DNA of 64,000 bases from the NCBI GenBank assembly GCA_027487815.1, contig JAIYCW010000017.1, positions 1 through 64,000 of the forward strand. Reading direction: 5' to 3'. The position numbers and the translations under genes are program-made. This stretch comes from Burkholderiales bacterium (GTDB taxonomy: Bacteria; Pseudomonadota; Gammaproteobacteria; Burkholderiales; Burkholderiaceae_E). Below the pieces are notes generated by a model, which saw only the letters and a list, made by a program, of their open reading frames with translations, ran no database searches and was not told the origin of the DNA. Below, one piece after another: positions 8,940-18,690 of this stretch. Each line of letters begins with the position of its first letter. Position 1 is the first letter of the stretch.

Positions 8940-11900
8940 TCAATGATCTGAGTCGGAAGCCAAGGGCTTAATGAGACTGCCGCGCAGCATTAGGCCAAGG
9001 GACACATCGTTATGATAATCAAGTCGCTCATTAGGCAGGCCTGCGATTGCGCGGAATTGGCAATAGAAATCGCGCCTCTGCTGCGGTTTAAGAATTGAAA
9101 GTGCTTGCTTAGCATGCCGCGAAAGACCTCGCGGCGACCATACCTTACCGTGTTGGTCGATTTCAACTATTAGCGACCGATTGCTAAATGCGCTGGTGCC
9201 AGCGGTACGCTTGTTCGAATTGCCTCGCTCGTACTTCTCGACCTTAAGCGCAACGACAAGGCTACGTTTGGAAAGCCTGAGCAGGGAGAGTAATACATCA
9301 CGACGGAAGATCAGGCGGTTTCCAGTTTCGCTTGTTGAGTACTCACCCCTACCACTCTCTGCGCCCCAAGCCTCGGCATAACAAGCTGCACTTCCATTGA
9401 TTGACCAATTACGGACCACTACATCATCAGCGACTAATCTTAATAGGTCTCGTGTCCACTCTGACGGGGCAGGCCTTTCGAGTGCACTCCCGGCCCCAAA
9501 CGGATCATGCCGATCAATCCGCCTCTCGGGATTAGCTTGCTTAAACAGCCAGGACTGTATCGTGTGACCGTCCTTACCAAAAAAACGGTCGATGTCGTCT
9601 GCATTGTCAGGTAACCACCTAAAGAACGGTTCAGCCGCTAACATTGTCATAACAACGGCTGAAACGTCAGCGGGACTAGTCAAAACGCTTTGTACCTTGA
9701 CAGTCGTATTCTCGCTGATTGACCAACGTCCAGAAACGGGTAACCAATCGGTAGCAACATGAGTGCGATACACCCCAAGCAACGGCGCCAGTAGGCTTTT
9801 GTTCTTGTGAAGGAGACCTCGCTCATTGCTACCCGGCATAGGCATGTTCGCCTCCTTTGTTAAGTCGAGCGGAAACAAATCTGTCAGGTCAGCGAGCCAC
9901 AAACCATCCTCCCTAGACAGCTTGTACTCCGTTAAGAACTCAGCCCATGGATCATCGCTCCACGGCTGAAGAGTCACAGGCTGTATTGCAAGCAACTCAC
10001 CTGCAACGAGCATAAGCGCGTGAAATCCTAAATATCCACCATAACGATCTCTTTCCAGATAATGGCCAGAAGACCAGGATCCCTCGTCATGGGAGCCCTG
10101 TGGGCAATCATGCATTGATTCGATTACGGGATCCCAACACCGCACCCAGCGACTAATACGGTCTTTTACCTCCCAGCCTGGACAATCAAAAGCACCACAC
10201 AAACGGCTAACCTCATGTTTGTTAAAGTCGTAGTCGAGTTGAAAGCTAGCCGCTGGCTGCGCCGAAGACTCCGGCCTTGGGGCATCCAGCAAGTTGTGCT
10301 GGGCGGTTCGCGCTGCAGGCGAAAAAGGGGATCGGTTCGCTGGGCCAAGCTTAGCGACTAGTGCTTCTTGTTCTTCGGCAATTAACATTGGAGCAATCTC
10401 GCGTAACACGTCAATTGCGAAAGCACGCATAGCAACGTGAGGAAACTCTTGCGAAAAGGCGATATGTTCGAAGAATGCCCTATGAGGCACGAACGCAAAT
10501 GCAGCATCTTTCGCGACGCGCGCAAACGCAATCAATAGCCATAGCCGGGCATGCAACACATAAAAAGGTTGCTTCGGATCAACGAACGGCAAGCCCGAAG
10601 CAGATTCAAAACAGTTTATTAGGCATGCAACGAGATCATAGCGTCCCATGTGCATGAGGCGCCTTACTGCATGGGCGGCACGCCAGCGCATCGCAGCGAT
10701 TGAATGGCCAAGCCTTGCCCACACCAGTCCCGCCACACATGACGGCTCATCATCAGGAACCGTAAACCGGGAGTCCCATGGCCCGTCTCCAACTTCACAC
10801 GGGAGTGTTTCTCCCGAGGCTAATAAAAACCGATCGAGGCCTTGTCCAATAGCGGGAGCGTTAACCTCAGAAGCTAACCTCGCCGCCAGTGCAAGCCAAG
10901 CATCGCCACCAACGCTGTGCGCCGTGCTGTTAAGCCCTGATAACACACTGTCGATAAGGTCGAGGCGGTTGACACTAAAATATCGCTCCAGGTCACGCCA
11001 AGCGCGCCACGCATCATGCGTTGAACTAGCGAGTTCAGCGGCGTGCTTATTGGCTAAGCGTCGCCCGAGGCTAGGTAGCTCATCACGCATTGCAGCCGAT
11101 TCATCACTCCACTCAGGTAGGTACTTGGACAGGGCATCCACTTTATCTACTAGCTGTGCAGCTGCTGCTTCAACAGCTGCTCTAACGAATCCTAAGCGCA
11201 TAGCAGGTGAGTCCGCTTGCCCTGCCAAATCAACTAGCACTAGCATTGGCCATCGACGCCCCGATTGATCGACCTCCTGCGCGAGTATCTGTCTGTCGAT
11301 CACATGTGGGTCAGTCAAGTTGACTACAAGGGTGGCCAATGCCGTTACTACGATCGGTCCTGATCTGACCGGTAACGGGTCGGAGTTAGGTGCCATACGA
11401 GCAAGCATGCCCTCTAGTCGGATTCGGGCAGGGGATGCAGTCGGCAGCTTACACGTCGCAAGCTCATGGAGTCCTTGGATCGTCGACCTTGGAGCATCCA
11501 ATCGATGCTCCCGATCAATCTCTAAAAGAAGAATACTAAAGAACCACTCCCATCTGTTTTTGGGTAGCCTAATTAGCATCTCAGATGCGAAGCTTGAGAG
11601 TCGCCAGTTCCACGTCTCCTCTGGCGCTGCCAGCCCAAAAAGAGAAGCAGCGGCCTCAGCAGAAAGTTTTGAATCACGAACTAATATGGTGAGCACAGGC
11701 CCGAGCGAAAATCCTAAACTTGCTGCTTCACGAGCGTCTAGGCGCTCTAGCGCGGCCAACGTTGACCGACCAGAGATCGCCACCATCGATTTGGCGTACT
11801 CAATCCAGGGAAATTTCCCCTCCTCACTCAAATTCAATTCAAGGATACGCGCTAGCGTATGGCCTGCAGCCTGCGAGAGCTCTGTACCCGTGTAGTGTCC

Positions 11901-14900
11901 GGTGAGCTCAAGTAAATGATTGGTTCGATCAAAGTCATCCGACCCAATAGCTTCAGATAGATCGAGCGCACGGCGAAAATAGGCCCCGGCTTCTTCACTA
12001 CTCACTCGCCAAACCGAACGAGCGAGGTCACCATATGCTGAAATTCTGGATGCAACATCGGTGTCGAGCTTTATCCTGTGCTCAACGTGGTTAGCCAGGC
12101 GGAGCGCAACGCGATGGCACTGCGACGCCCGCGACAGCCGCGCAACCATATCTGTAAGGTAAGAGATGGAAAGCCCGGGAGCCCGGGCTGCCCATTCAAC
12201 CATGCGCTTGGCAAGTGAATCATTTAGCGCGCCCACAACTTCAGCAACATCGAAAATCAAGCGAAACCCAATACTCGCGAGATAAGCCTTGCCGTCCCGA
12301 TAAGGATAGATCCCGGACTGCTCAACCTCCTGGACAAGCCGATTAAAGGCCGCCTCGACCACCTCAATCCGCGTGATTCCTTTTGGCGGACGAACGATAT
12401 CGGCCACATGCCGGGCGTAGTTGAGCAATGGCCTGATGCGTACATCAAGCGCTTGGGAATAGTTAGATCGTTTTCCATCACCGATCTCATTTCGCCACTT
12501 GCTTCGCCGCGTTTTTCCAGCCGATTTTGGTGCCCCAAGCTTGTCGTCAAGCGCACGACTGAAAGCAGCTGGTCCACGAGAGCGAGCACTCTTTGGAATC
12601 AATTCGATAAGTTCGGTGGGCGCGATATCAATTAACGCAGGCGGCTTTTGGGACAAGGCAGCCCTTACACCGGCGGCAAGGATTGTAGTAATTATTGCAC
12701 CGGTCCCGGAGCCATAACTGGAATAGTCAAAAATACTTGGTGAAGTTAGGCCAGCGTTCAAGAGGATGCTTCTAGCCTCTTTATCCATGCCGAGCCCCAC
12801 ACCCAACGCTGCCGCCAATACACAGGCCGTAGTGAAGGCTTCGCTTTTGCTAGTCGGTGGGGATGCTTGCGCAAGCATAGTGAGAAACTTATTGGTTTGA
12901 GACGGCTCACGACCAAAGCACGGAAGTGCTGCTACAAACAGCTCGGGACACGACAATCGACAACGTAACAGTCGGGCTAAAACGCGTGATTTGGGTGGAT
13001 AGTTTGATCGTTCGTGTCGATCCAGCAAATCGAACAAGTCTCGAAATTTTGCGAACGCCGCATCGGAGCTTTGGCGAGCAAAAAACTCTGCAACTCGAAG
13101 CTCTCGTCCCCCCAGCATCTCCACGTAGGCAAAGCCAATCTCGTCCCATCTCTTGGAGACACCCGATCCACATACTTTGGTGCCAGAGGCATTCGTCGCA
13201 ACCCAATTATGCCAATCGATTGATCGCCGCGAATGCCGATGCGCTTCGTCTCGGTTACCGAGAAGAACATTAGCGAGTGCAATCGCCGCGTGTTTACCTC
13301 CTGACCAGCCAACCTTGGTTTCAGAAAGCCTCCTAAGAGCTTCTGGGTCCCCTCCTACTGCAATGAGATCGGGATACTCATATAGGAACCGGTCGGACCG
13401 ATCGTTACCGGCTGCAACCAGCGAAGCTTCCATTAACAAACCCATTAGGTCATCGCGCAGCTGAAGTTTTGCAGCCAGCGCTATTGCAGCAACGATCCTC
13501 GACAGCCTTATATCGCGTGCACTGACCTTTGAGGCGCCTTGGGGTACACGCTTGTCATATGCCAGTTTGATCAGCTGGCCGGTATCGCGTGTTAGGGTGA
13601 GTAACGGAGGTAACGCCCGAGCAGCGTAGCTTGAGGAAGTCTGCCGTTCTGTCAAAACTCGAATAATGCAATCTCGTCCAGTTTGGCGCTCGCCGTAAGT
13701 TTTTCGGACGAGAGACTCGGTGGGTTCATCTCGGAAAATAAGCCCATGCTGAGTTCGCTCTAACAAAGGCACAAGGTCAGCTGCGAAACTTTCCACCTGC
13801 TCGGGAATCAACCCATTAGCAGCAGCGAGCTCTTTGATCGGAACCGGCGGCACCAGTAACGCAATACCTGAAAGCAAAAGGTCAATCTCAGCATCGGTTA
13901 CACCGCGTTCCCGAGCGGTGTTTCGAGCATCATCAAGACGCTTTTGAAGCAATGCGTCTAGTAAGTCTGGCGCGCCATCTAGTGCGCCAGGTAAAGGCAA
14001 AGTGTCAAATGGCCGCCCACTAACGATCATGCTTTCAATGCAGCGTGGGTTGCGCCCCGACCGTGCTAACAATGCGGTAATCTCAGCATCTGAAGCATTT
14101 GCATCCCGTTGCGTCACTAAGGTCCGGGCTTCTACCTCGGTGAAAGGTGGAATTGCAAAAGGACGATGCGAGGTATCGCCTGTCGCGAGCATTAGTCGTT
14201 CAGTTCGGCATGACACGACTATACGAATGCCTTCAATTGGATCGGCCCCCAAGCTGCGCATAAGTAGATGTGCAAATGATTGGGTTGACGTTTCCTTAGC
14301 GGCAAGCGCTGCATGGTCAATCGCATCCAGTACAAGTGACACACATGCGTTACCACGGGTTTGCCGAGCCGTCGCTACGGATTGCGTAAGCCTTCTTCGA
14401 AATGCTCTCACCAGGCCCGTGATGTCATTCACTGGCAAAAGAATGTCACACAGACCCCGTCCCGCCAATTGATTCGCAAGGTGAACGAGCGTCCTGTTTG
14501 GAAGGTGCCTGCCATCTGCGGGATCCCTCCAGCGGCCCGCTCCGAAGCCATCGAAAAGGACGACAGGGCCGTAGGCATCCAGTCGTTTTGCGAGACCTTG
14601 CATCAAAACCGTTTTACCCATTCCGCCTGGAGCATGAACAACCAGCGGAAAGCCCTCCTCAACTGCTTTGGTTAAAAGCTCATCCAGAATTTTGCGATCA
14701 ATGACTGCATCGACGTTGGGGAACGCATCAGGGGTGGGATACAACCGATCCTCATGCTCCACATCCAACTCAGCCAAAACAGCAACACGGTCAATTCGTT
14801 TGTTAGTTTCGCTGCCAGAACCGGCCTTAACCCTAATGAGGTTGCGCAACTTCAACAAGCGCTTTTCTGCATCCCAATCGTCTGGGGCACTCCAAGAGGC

Positions 14901-15527
14901 GAGCGTCGCTGAAATCTCACGCTCGGTCTCGTTTAAGCTTCCTTTGTTACCAACCAAGTCTAATCTCTGTAGCAGATCGGCGCACGGGTAAGGATAGTCC
15001 TTTAGTGCGTCTACGATCTGACCAGCTTGGCGAGAGATATCGCCGTTTTCTTGTACGTTAGCGATGATTGCGGATAATGCGCGCGTTAAGTCCTCATGTA
15101 TCGGTCTATTTGTCGCAAATTCATAGCGAACAACAGCAAGAATGTGATCGTGGGCGTGCTTTGCTCGAAGCTGCAAATCAGCTAGCGCAAACTTAGAAAG
15201 AGTGGAAGCCAGTTCAGCAGCTCGCACGGGCTTGTCGGCGCTTGCGATCGAATATTTAAACTGAACTACAGTGACCAGATGAGCACGCGCCACATCAGTG
15301 GCCCCATGATACCGAACTAGATCTGCGATCTCTACCGCGCCTCCCTCTAGGCTCTTTTCATCTTTTTCATCAAATCCCTCGAGCGTGATTGCTGTGAGGT
15401 CAGTTTGTGGCGGCAGCAGCTCAAGAGCAGTCCGCGCGGCCCAAGCCTCATGAAATGCATGGCCCGCTTTCGAAGCCCGAACTTTGTCGAGTCGGATCGG
15501 TGCTACGTTTGGGTCAAAATCATCCAT
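8940..15527 (-). CDS. Giant STAND NTPase with N-terminal PD-(D/E)XK-like nuclease (Avs-like antiviral candidate)
   Basis: 2195-residue single-chain protein. The N-terminus resembles the Cap4/DUF4297-type nuclease: KAGHAFHEAWAARTALELL, then an acidic residue in ITLEG (E50), D69 in VEIADLV and the QxK motif QFK (89-91) on a beta strand, consistent with an E-D-QxK active site. The centre is a STAND-type P-loop NTPase: Walker A APGGMGKTV (about 299-307), Walker B SLVLDAIDHA (about 397-406), and IRIVVSCRTERL as a sensor strand. The remaining 1600 or so residues are helix-rich without obvious short repeats, as expected of a target-sensing superhelix. Known Avs proteins share this nuclease-STAND-sensor order but are usually shorter. 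No frameshift is seen, so it is probably functional. Upstream lies a 504-bp gap, so it likely has its own promoter. Confidence 0.8.
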   Translation of the reverse strand: MDDFDPNVAPIRLDKVRASKAGHAFHEAWAARTALELLPPQTDLTAITLEGFDEKDEKSLEGGAVEIADLVRYHGATDVARAHLVTVVQFKYSIASADKPVRAAELASTLSKFALADLQLRAKHAHDHILAVVRYEFATNRPIHEDLTRALSAIIANVQENGDISRQAGQIVDALKDYPYPCADLLQRLDLVGNKGSLNETEREISATLASWSAPDDWDAEKRLLKLRNLIRVKAGSGSETNKRIDRVAVLAELDVEHEDRLYPTPDAFPNVDAVIDRKILDELLTKAVEEGFPLVVHAPGGMGKTVLMQGLAKRLDAYGPVVLFDGFGAGRWRDPADGRHLPNRTLVHLANQLAGRGLCDILLPVNDITGLVRAFRRRLTQSVATARQTRGNACVSLVLDAIDHAALAAKETSTQSFAHLLMRSLGADPIEGIRIVVSCRTERLMLATGDTSHRPFAIPPFTEVEARTLVTQRDANASDAEITALLARSGRNPRCIESMIVSGRPFDTLPLPGALDGAPDLLDALLQKRLDDARNTARERGVTDAEIDLLLSGIALLVPPVPIKELAAANGLIPEQVESFAADLVPLLERTQHGLIFRDEPTESLVRKTYGERQTGRDCIIRVLTERQTSSSYAARALPPLLTLTRDTGQLIKLAYDKRVPQGASKVSARDIRLSRIVAAIALAAKLQLRDDLMGLLMEASLVAAGNDRSDRFLYEYPDLIAVGGDPEALRRLSETKVGWSGGKHAAIALANVLLGNRDEAHRHSRRSIDWHNWVATNASGTKVCGSGVSKRWDEIGFAYVEMLGGRELRVAEFFARQSSDAAFAKFRDLFDLLDRHERSNYPPKSRVLARLLRCRLSCPELFVAALPCFGREPSQTNKFLTMLAQASPPTSKSEAFTTACVLAAALGVGLGMDKEARSILLNAGLTSPSIFDYSSYGSGTGAIITTILAAGVRAALSQKPPALIDIAPTELIELIPKSARSRGPAAFSRALDDKLGAPKSAGKTRRSKWRNEIGDGKRSNYSQALDVRIRPLLNYARHVADIVRPPKGITRIEVVEAAFNRLVQEVEQSGIYPYRDGKAYLASIGFRLIFDVAEVVGALNDSLAKRMVEWAARAPGLSISYLTDMVARLSRASQCHRVALRLANHVEHRIKLDTDVASRISAYGDLARSVWRVSSEEAGAYFRRALDLSEAIGSDDFDRTNHLLELTGHYTGTELSQAAGHTLARILELNLSEEGKFPWIEYAKSMVAISGRSTLAALERLDAREAASLGFSLGPVLTILVRDSKLSAEAAASLFGLAAPEETWNWRLSSFASEMLIRLPKNRWEWFFSILLLEIDREHRLDAPRSTIQGLHELATCKLPTASPARIRLEGMLARMAPNSDPLPVRSGPIVVTALATLVVNLTDPHVIDRQILAQEVDQSGRRWPMLVLVDLAGQADSPAMRLGFVRAAVEAAAAQLVDKVDALSKYLPEWSDESAAMRDELPSLGRRLANKHAAELASSTHDAWRAWRDLERYFSVNRLDLIDSVLSGLNSTAHSVGGDAWLALAARLASEVNAPAIGQGLDRFLLASGETLPCEVGDGPWDSRFTVPDDEPSCVAGLVWARLGHSIAAMRWRAAHAVRRLMHMGRYDLVACLINCFESASGLPFVDPKQPFYVLHARLWLLIAFARVAKDAAFAFVPHRAFFEHIAFSQEFPHVAMRAFAIDVLREIAPMLIAEEQEALVAKLGPANRSPFSPAARTAQHNLLDAPRPESSAQPAASFQLDYDFNKHEVSRLCGAFDCPGWEVKDRISRWVRCWDPVIESMHDCPQGSHDEGSWSSGHYLERDRYGGYLGFHALMLVAGELLAIQPVTLQPWSDDPWAEFLTEYKLSREDGLWLADLTDLFPLDLTKEANMPMPGSNERGLLHKNKSLLAPLLGVYRTHVATDWLPVSGRWSISENTTVKVQSVLTSPADVSAVVMTMLAAEPFFRWLPDNADDIDRFFGKDGHTIQSWLFKQANPERRIDRHDPFGAGSALERPAPSEWTRDLLRLVADDVVVRNWSINGSAACYAEAWGAESGRGEYSTSETGNRLIFRRDVLLSLLRLSKRSLVVALKVEKYERGNSNKRTAGTSAFSNRSLIVEIDQHGKVWSPRGLSRHAKQALSILKPQQRRDFYCQFRAIAGLPNERLDYHNDVSLGLMLRGSLIKPLASDSDH

Positions 15528-16031
15528 GTTGAATCTTGTCCGGAGTCATGCTGAATGGCAGTGCGCGCATCAAGGGAAGTGCTGTGGGGCGCATCATGCC
15601 GATATTGACCACACCAATCACTTGAGACCCGCTTAAAAACGGCACCCCATTACGCCTGCCTATCGTTGGGCTATAGCTATGATATCAATAGCTGTATTTG
15701 TTTTCTTTTCGCTCCACACCTCAAGCAAACTGCAGCGCCAAAGGCGATATTGAAACCTTGGCAGGCTTAAAGCCCCAGTGAACTCGTACCTGTAGCGTTG
15801 TATTGAACGTCTCTCTGCTCACCCAAGCTGCGTACTTATTTGTCGGGGTGATGATTCAGCTCTAAGCTCGTCGCGCAACTGACCTTTGTCGTACCGTGTA
15901 AACCGATTTAATTTCGGCCTTGTTAGGTGTCTGCTACGCTGATCCGCGTTAATTGTTGCCCACTTACTCATGCTAAATCGCTTGCGATCTAGCCGGTTTG
16001 CTCGCTGCCTATTTGCAAAGAGCCTGCGCGT
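15528..16031. other. 504-bp non-coding gap before the STAND gene
   Basis: No convincing ORF, tRNA or terminator is seen. One notable element is AGCTAT (15675-15680) and its inverse ATAGCT (15688-15693) around a GATATCA centre, about 150 bp before the STAND start, which could be an operator. The stretch most likely carries the STAND promoter and the 3' untranslated part of the metallopeptidase gene. Confidence 0.4.
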
Positions 16032-17282
16032 TTAACACGTCGTCATCTCCCAACGCGTTGCATCAATTGACTTGATTGTTCCTGGCCAAACAAGGCCAGC
16101 TCTTCTTAGGTTGGCAAGGCCATCGCGCTTGAAATCGGCGTACCGATCAAGGTCGTGAAACACCGCATCCAAGTCCTGCAGTGGATCGAGCAAATACTTT
16201 GTGCGAATCCGATTGCGCTTACTGATCGCGAGTATCAAGGCATCGCCAGCGTTAGGCGAACTAGAGGGCCACTCGGTGCGCAAATGTCCGTCCTCGACCC
16301 AAGCCTGAAGTAAGTTAGTGATCAATGAGACCAACACTGTAGAGCGTGCGCTCAACTCAGCGGAAGTGCGATCTGGAGCCACCCCGGGGGTATGGGGTCC
16401 GTTGCGCACTGCCGCCGCAATTGACTGCACTGCCACCAAGGATTGCATGTTCTGGATGGCCCCATGCGCAACGTAAAGGGCATCTCCCACATCTTTAGTC
16501 GACATTCCGGAGGGGCCAGATTCGAGATCTAGGAAAACATCCACTGCGCTCTTCAAATTCAGAAATGCGAGCACTGCCAAAAAGTCGCAACTTAGCTCGG
16601 TCAAGAGCGCTTCGTTGCCTTGTAAATGATGCCTATAAGTCAATAGCTGGCCCCTCATCTGCGAAACACTTAGCCCCAACTTTATACCGTCAGCTAAAGC
16701 CTTATCGTGCAATGCGCCCTCCGTGAGCGCCTCAATGGTTTTGTCGACGCGTGCCCTGCATAGATCTTTAAATTCAACGCTACGTGCCATGCCACTATCA
16801 AGCACCCTATGGGCAATCTCATGGAGCATAACCACCATAGTTTCCGCAGAACTGCTTTGTTGATTGATAGCCTTGATCCGCAGGGCGCGAATTCGTTCAC
16901 GCCGGGGCAGAGCCCAACCGAGGCAAACAGCATAACGATCCAAGTCGCCTACTGTTCGGAAAGAATCCGCAAGCATTAAGATGCTCTTGTCATAGCCCGC
17001 GTCGATTGCGCTGGCGGGCAAAGAAAGCAGCCGAAGCTCGGCCAATGTGGCGGTCAATTCGTCGTCCGCTACTAGGCAGTGCTTGCCGTTGCCATCTAGC
17101 AGCACCTCCCAATTCCAGCCAGGCAGGCTGTGGATACGGATGCTTGAAAGTTCAGGAGCGCGACCGCGGTAAGCAAGTTTGGCAGTCCTCGAAAGCCATT
17201 CATGCCATTCTGCGGAAGTTGGGCGCTCGAGCCAGCGTAGGCGCGACGCTGTTAGTTGCGCAGAAATATGGTCATCAATCAT
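16032..17282 (-). CDS. Gluzincin-like zinc metallopeptidase, putative conflict-system effector
   Basis: 416 residues if started at the ATG at 17282 (the frame is open further to a TTG at 17327, but the ATG overlaps the upstream gene's stop by 8 bp, a normal coupled arrangement). Seen: HEIAH at about 154-158 (HExxH, two zinc ligands and the general base), and downstream ELSCDFLA at about 229-236, which fits the third-ligand glutamate motif (E-x-x-x-D) of gluzincins such as M48/M78 relatives. A hydrophobic stretch is not obvious, so it is probably soluble. The rest is helical and unrecognised. Paired with the small membrane protein just upstream, which suggests a regulated or membrane-recruited protease. 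Function in defence is inferred from neighbourhood only. Confidence 0.65.
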   Translation of the reverse strand: MIDDHISAQLTASRLRWLERPTSAEWHEWLSRTAKLAYRGRAPELSSIRIHSLPGWNWEVLLDGNGKHCLVADDELTATLAELRLLSLPASAIDAGYDKSILMLADSFRTVGDLDRYAVCLGWALPRRERIRALRIKAINQQSSSAETMVVMLHEIAHRVLDSGMARSVEFKDLCRARVDKTIEALTEGALHDKALADGIKLGLSVSQMRGQLLTYRHHLQGNEALLTELSCDFLAVLAFLNLKSAVDVFLDLESGPSGMSTKDVGDALYVAHGAIQNMQSLVAVQSIAAAVRNGPHTPGVAPDRTSAELSARSTVLVSLITNLLQAWVEDGHLRTEWPSSSPNAGDALILAISKRNRIRTKYLLDPLQDLDAVFHDLDRYADFKRDGLANLRRAGLVWPGTIKSIDATRWEMTTC

Positions 17283-17586
17283 TGCCCTCGGCCGTGCCTT
17301 CGAGAATCTGTTTAAGGATTCGCTCAATATCCTCTGGCGACGCTCCGGTTATTCGGACACCTCGAGCCTCGACCGAAACTTTGCCATTCCGAGCCCATTT
17401 CTCCTTAAGGATTCTGACAATTGCAACGGCTACGACCGGAGTCAACGCGATCAGCACAGTGACGAGTTCTGAGCCCCCTGTAATGCGCTCACGCACAACA
17501 GTTTTAGCTTTAATGTCCTCAGCGACGACAAGTTCATCCACGAGCGACTTATCACTTGCTTCCATCGAGAACATGACTGGCAACAT
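17275..17586 (-). CDS. Small one-helix membrane protein, EACC1-like
   Basis: 103 residues with a good ribosome site (AGGAGA, 5-6 bp before the ATG). Seen: a charged N-terminal third, one membrane segment at about 38-60 (SELVTVLIALTPVVAVAIVR), a basic stretch KEKWARNGK, then a short strand pair KVSVEARGVRITG and a final helix PEDIERILKQIL. This layout is reminiscent of EACC1 (effector-associated constant component 1), a small protein known to sit next to peptidase and other effectors in NTP-dependent conflict systems. The match is by eye and uncertain. It is translationally coupled to the metallopeptidase gene, so the two probably act together, perhaps by holding the peptidase at the membrane. 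Confidence 0.55.
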   Translation of the reverse strand: MLPVMFSMEASDKSLVDELVVAEDIKAKTVVRERITGGSELVTVLIALTPVVAVAIVRILKEKWARNGKVSVEARGVRITGASPEDIERILKQILEGTAEGND

Positions 17587-17856
17587 CTCAATTCTCCTAA
17601 ACCAGAGTCACGAGCAACGTAGTTTCTATCTCAACGGCGCAGTCTGGCCTCTCTGGTACTAAAACCACCAGTTGCGGTGCTTAAAATCGAGGGTGCAGAA
17701 GCCCTCCTGGACTGGCTTATCCCCTGAGTCGAACATACTGCTGCACTTGATTTCGACCACTCGCACCTCTGCGCAGTTTTCAGAATCAACAACACCTATA
17801 CATCAACTCCGGAGACATCAGCGAGGCTGCCATACAGAAATACAATTGTGCGCCAC

Positions 17857-18525
17857 CTACGTCCCGGTCCCTGGCAAACACTTGACAGAGCCATCATTCT
17901 CCCAGCAGTTTTTAGCAATGGACGACCGTACTGCTAGGTACATCAGGTAGAGGGTATCCTCAGCTTTCGGGAGTTTAACTTTCTGCCCCTGATAGTCCAC
18001 ATAACCTACTTCCATGAGGGTTTTGATAGCTTCTGCCATCACCCACGCTGTTGCAGGAAATGCCCAATTGTCATCAGGTGATTGCTTGCACTTCTTTGCA
18101 GTGAATAACCAGTCATGAATGATGTAAGCAGGCGCGTACCCCCAGGAAGAAAATTTCTTGAACCCACGCAAGGCTTGCGGAATTGATCCGCCGTCGGTAT
18201 ACATTAGCCCAGGCCGTATGACCCGACCACTATGCGTTGTGAACGCAAAAGCATGATGCTCACTAGGACTGAAAACGAAGTCGTCCATACCGTCCCAGAT
18301 AAGGTGCAGCCGCCCCGTGAATTTTCCAGGCTTAAGCCTCTCGTAAAATGCATCTGCGAGGAATGCGGTCGCCACCGAATAAGGCTTCGGATCATCGATA
18401 TCTTTAATTTCCCCGCTGAGAGCCAGCGCGTCAGCTTCGTCGATCTGATGCCCAATTTCTGTGGCTAGCTCCTCGGTAAAGTTCTCAGCGGCAACCCGCT
18501 TAAGGTGCTCTGACTGTATTTTCAA
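17857..18525 (-). CDS. DUF1353-family protein
   Basis: 222 residues, same strand as the peptidase pair but separated by 270 bp. The core matches DUF1353: FTGRLHLIWDG, an I-R-P-G-L-M-Y segment leading into TDGGSIP (about 110-116), then AYIIHDWLFTAKKC with the conserved HDW (137-139) and a following D-D-N-W-A-F. DUF1353 proteins occur in phages, prophages and scattered chromosomal sites, and their function is not established. This one carries an extra N-terminal helical part of about 65 residues. No signal peptide. The codon use and the location within the island suggest horizontal acquisition. An AGGAGTG ribosome site precedes the start. Confidence 0.75.
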   Translation of the reverse strand: MKIQSEHLKRVAAENFTEELATEIGHQIDEADALALSGEIKDIDDPKPYSVATAFLADAFYERLKPGKFTGRLHLIWDGMDDFVFSPSEHHAFAFTTHSGRVIRPGLMYTDGGSIPQALRGFKKFSSWGYAPAYIIHDWLFTAKKCKQSPDDNWAFPATAWVMAEAIKTLMEVGYVDYQGQKVKLPKAEDTLYLMYLAVRSSIAKNCWENDGSVKCLPGTGT

Positions 18526-18690
18526 TGAACACTCCTAGGTAGTTAACTTCCCAAACTTGAACACAACATTTGAACGAGAATTTCGAGGAACCCTCTTACT
18601 AATCAGTAGGCCTTTGTTTTGTTTCAGCTCTATGAAAGTTTTCTAACGGCGGACCTGACCAATCATGCTTAACTAATAACTCCTCTGAAG

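Noticed and set aside
8751-8951. 66-codon plus-strand ORF in the gap before the STAND gene end
   Set aside because: No ribosome site, no recognisable features, overlaps the STAND stop.
8940-18525. Prophage or integrative element with integrase
   Set aside because: No integrase, structural phage genes or tRNA-derived direct repeat could be found by eye.
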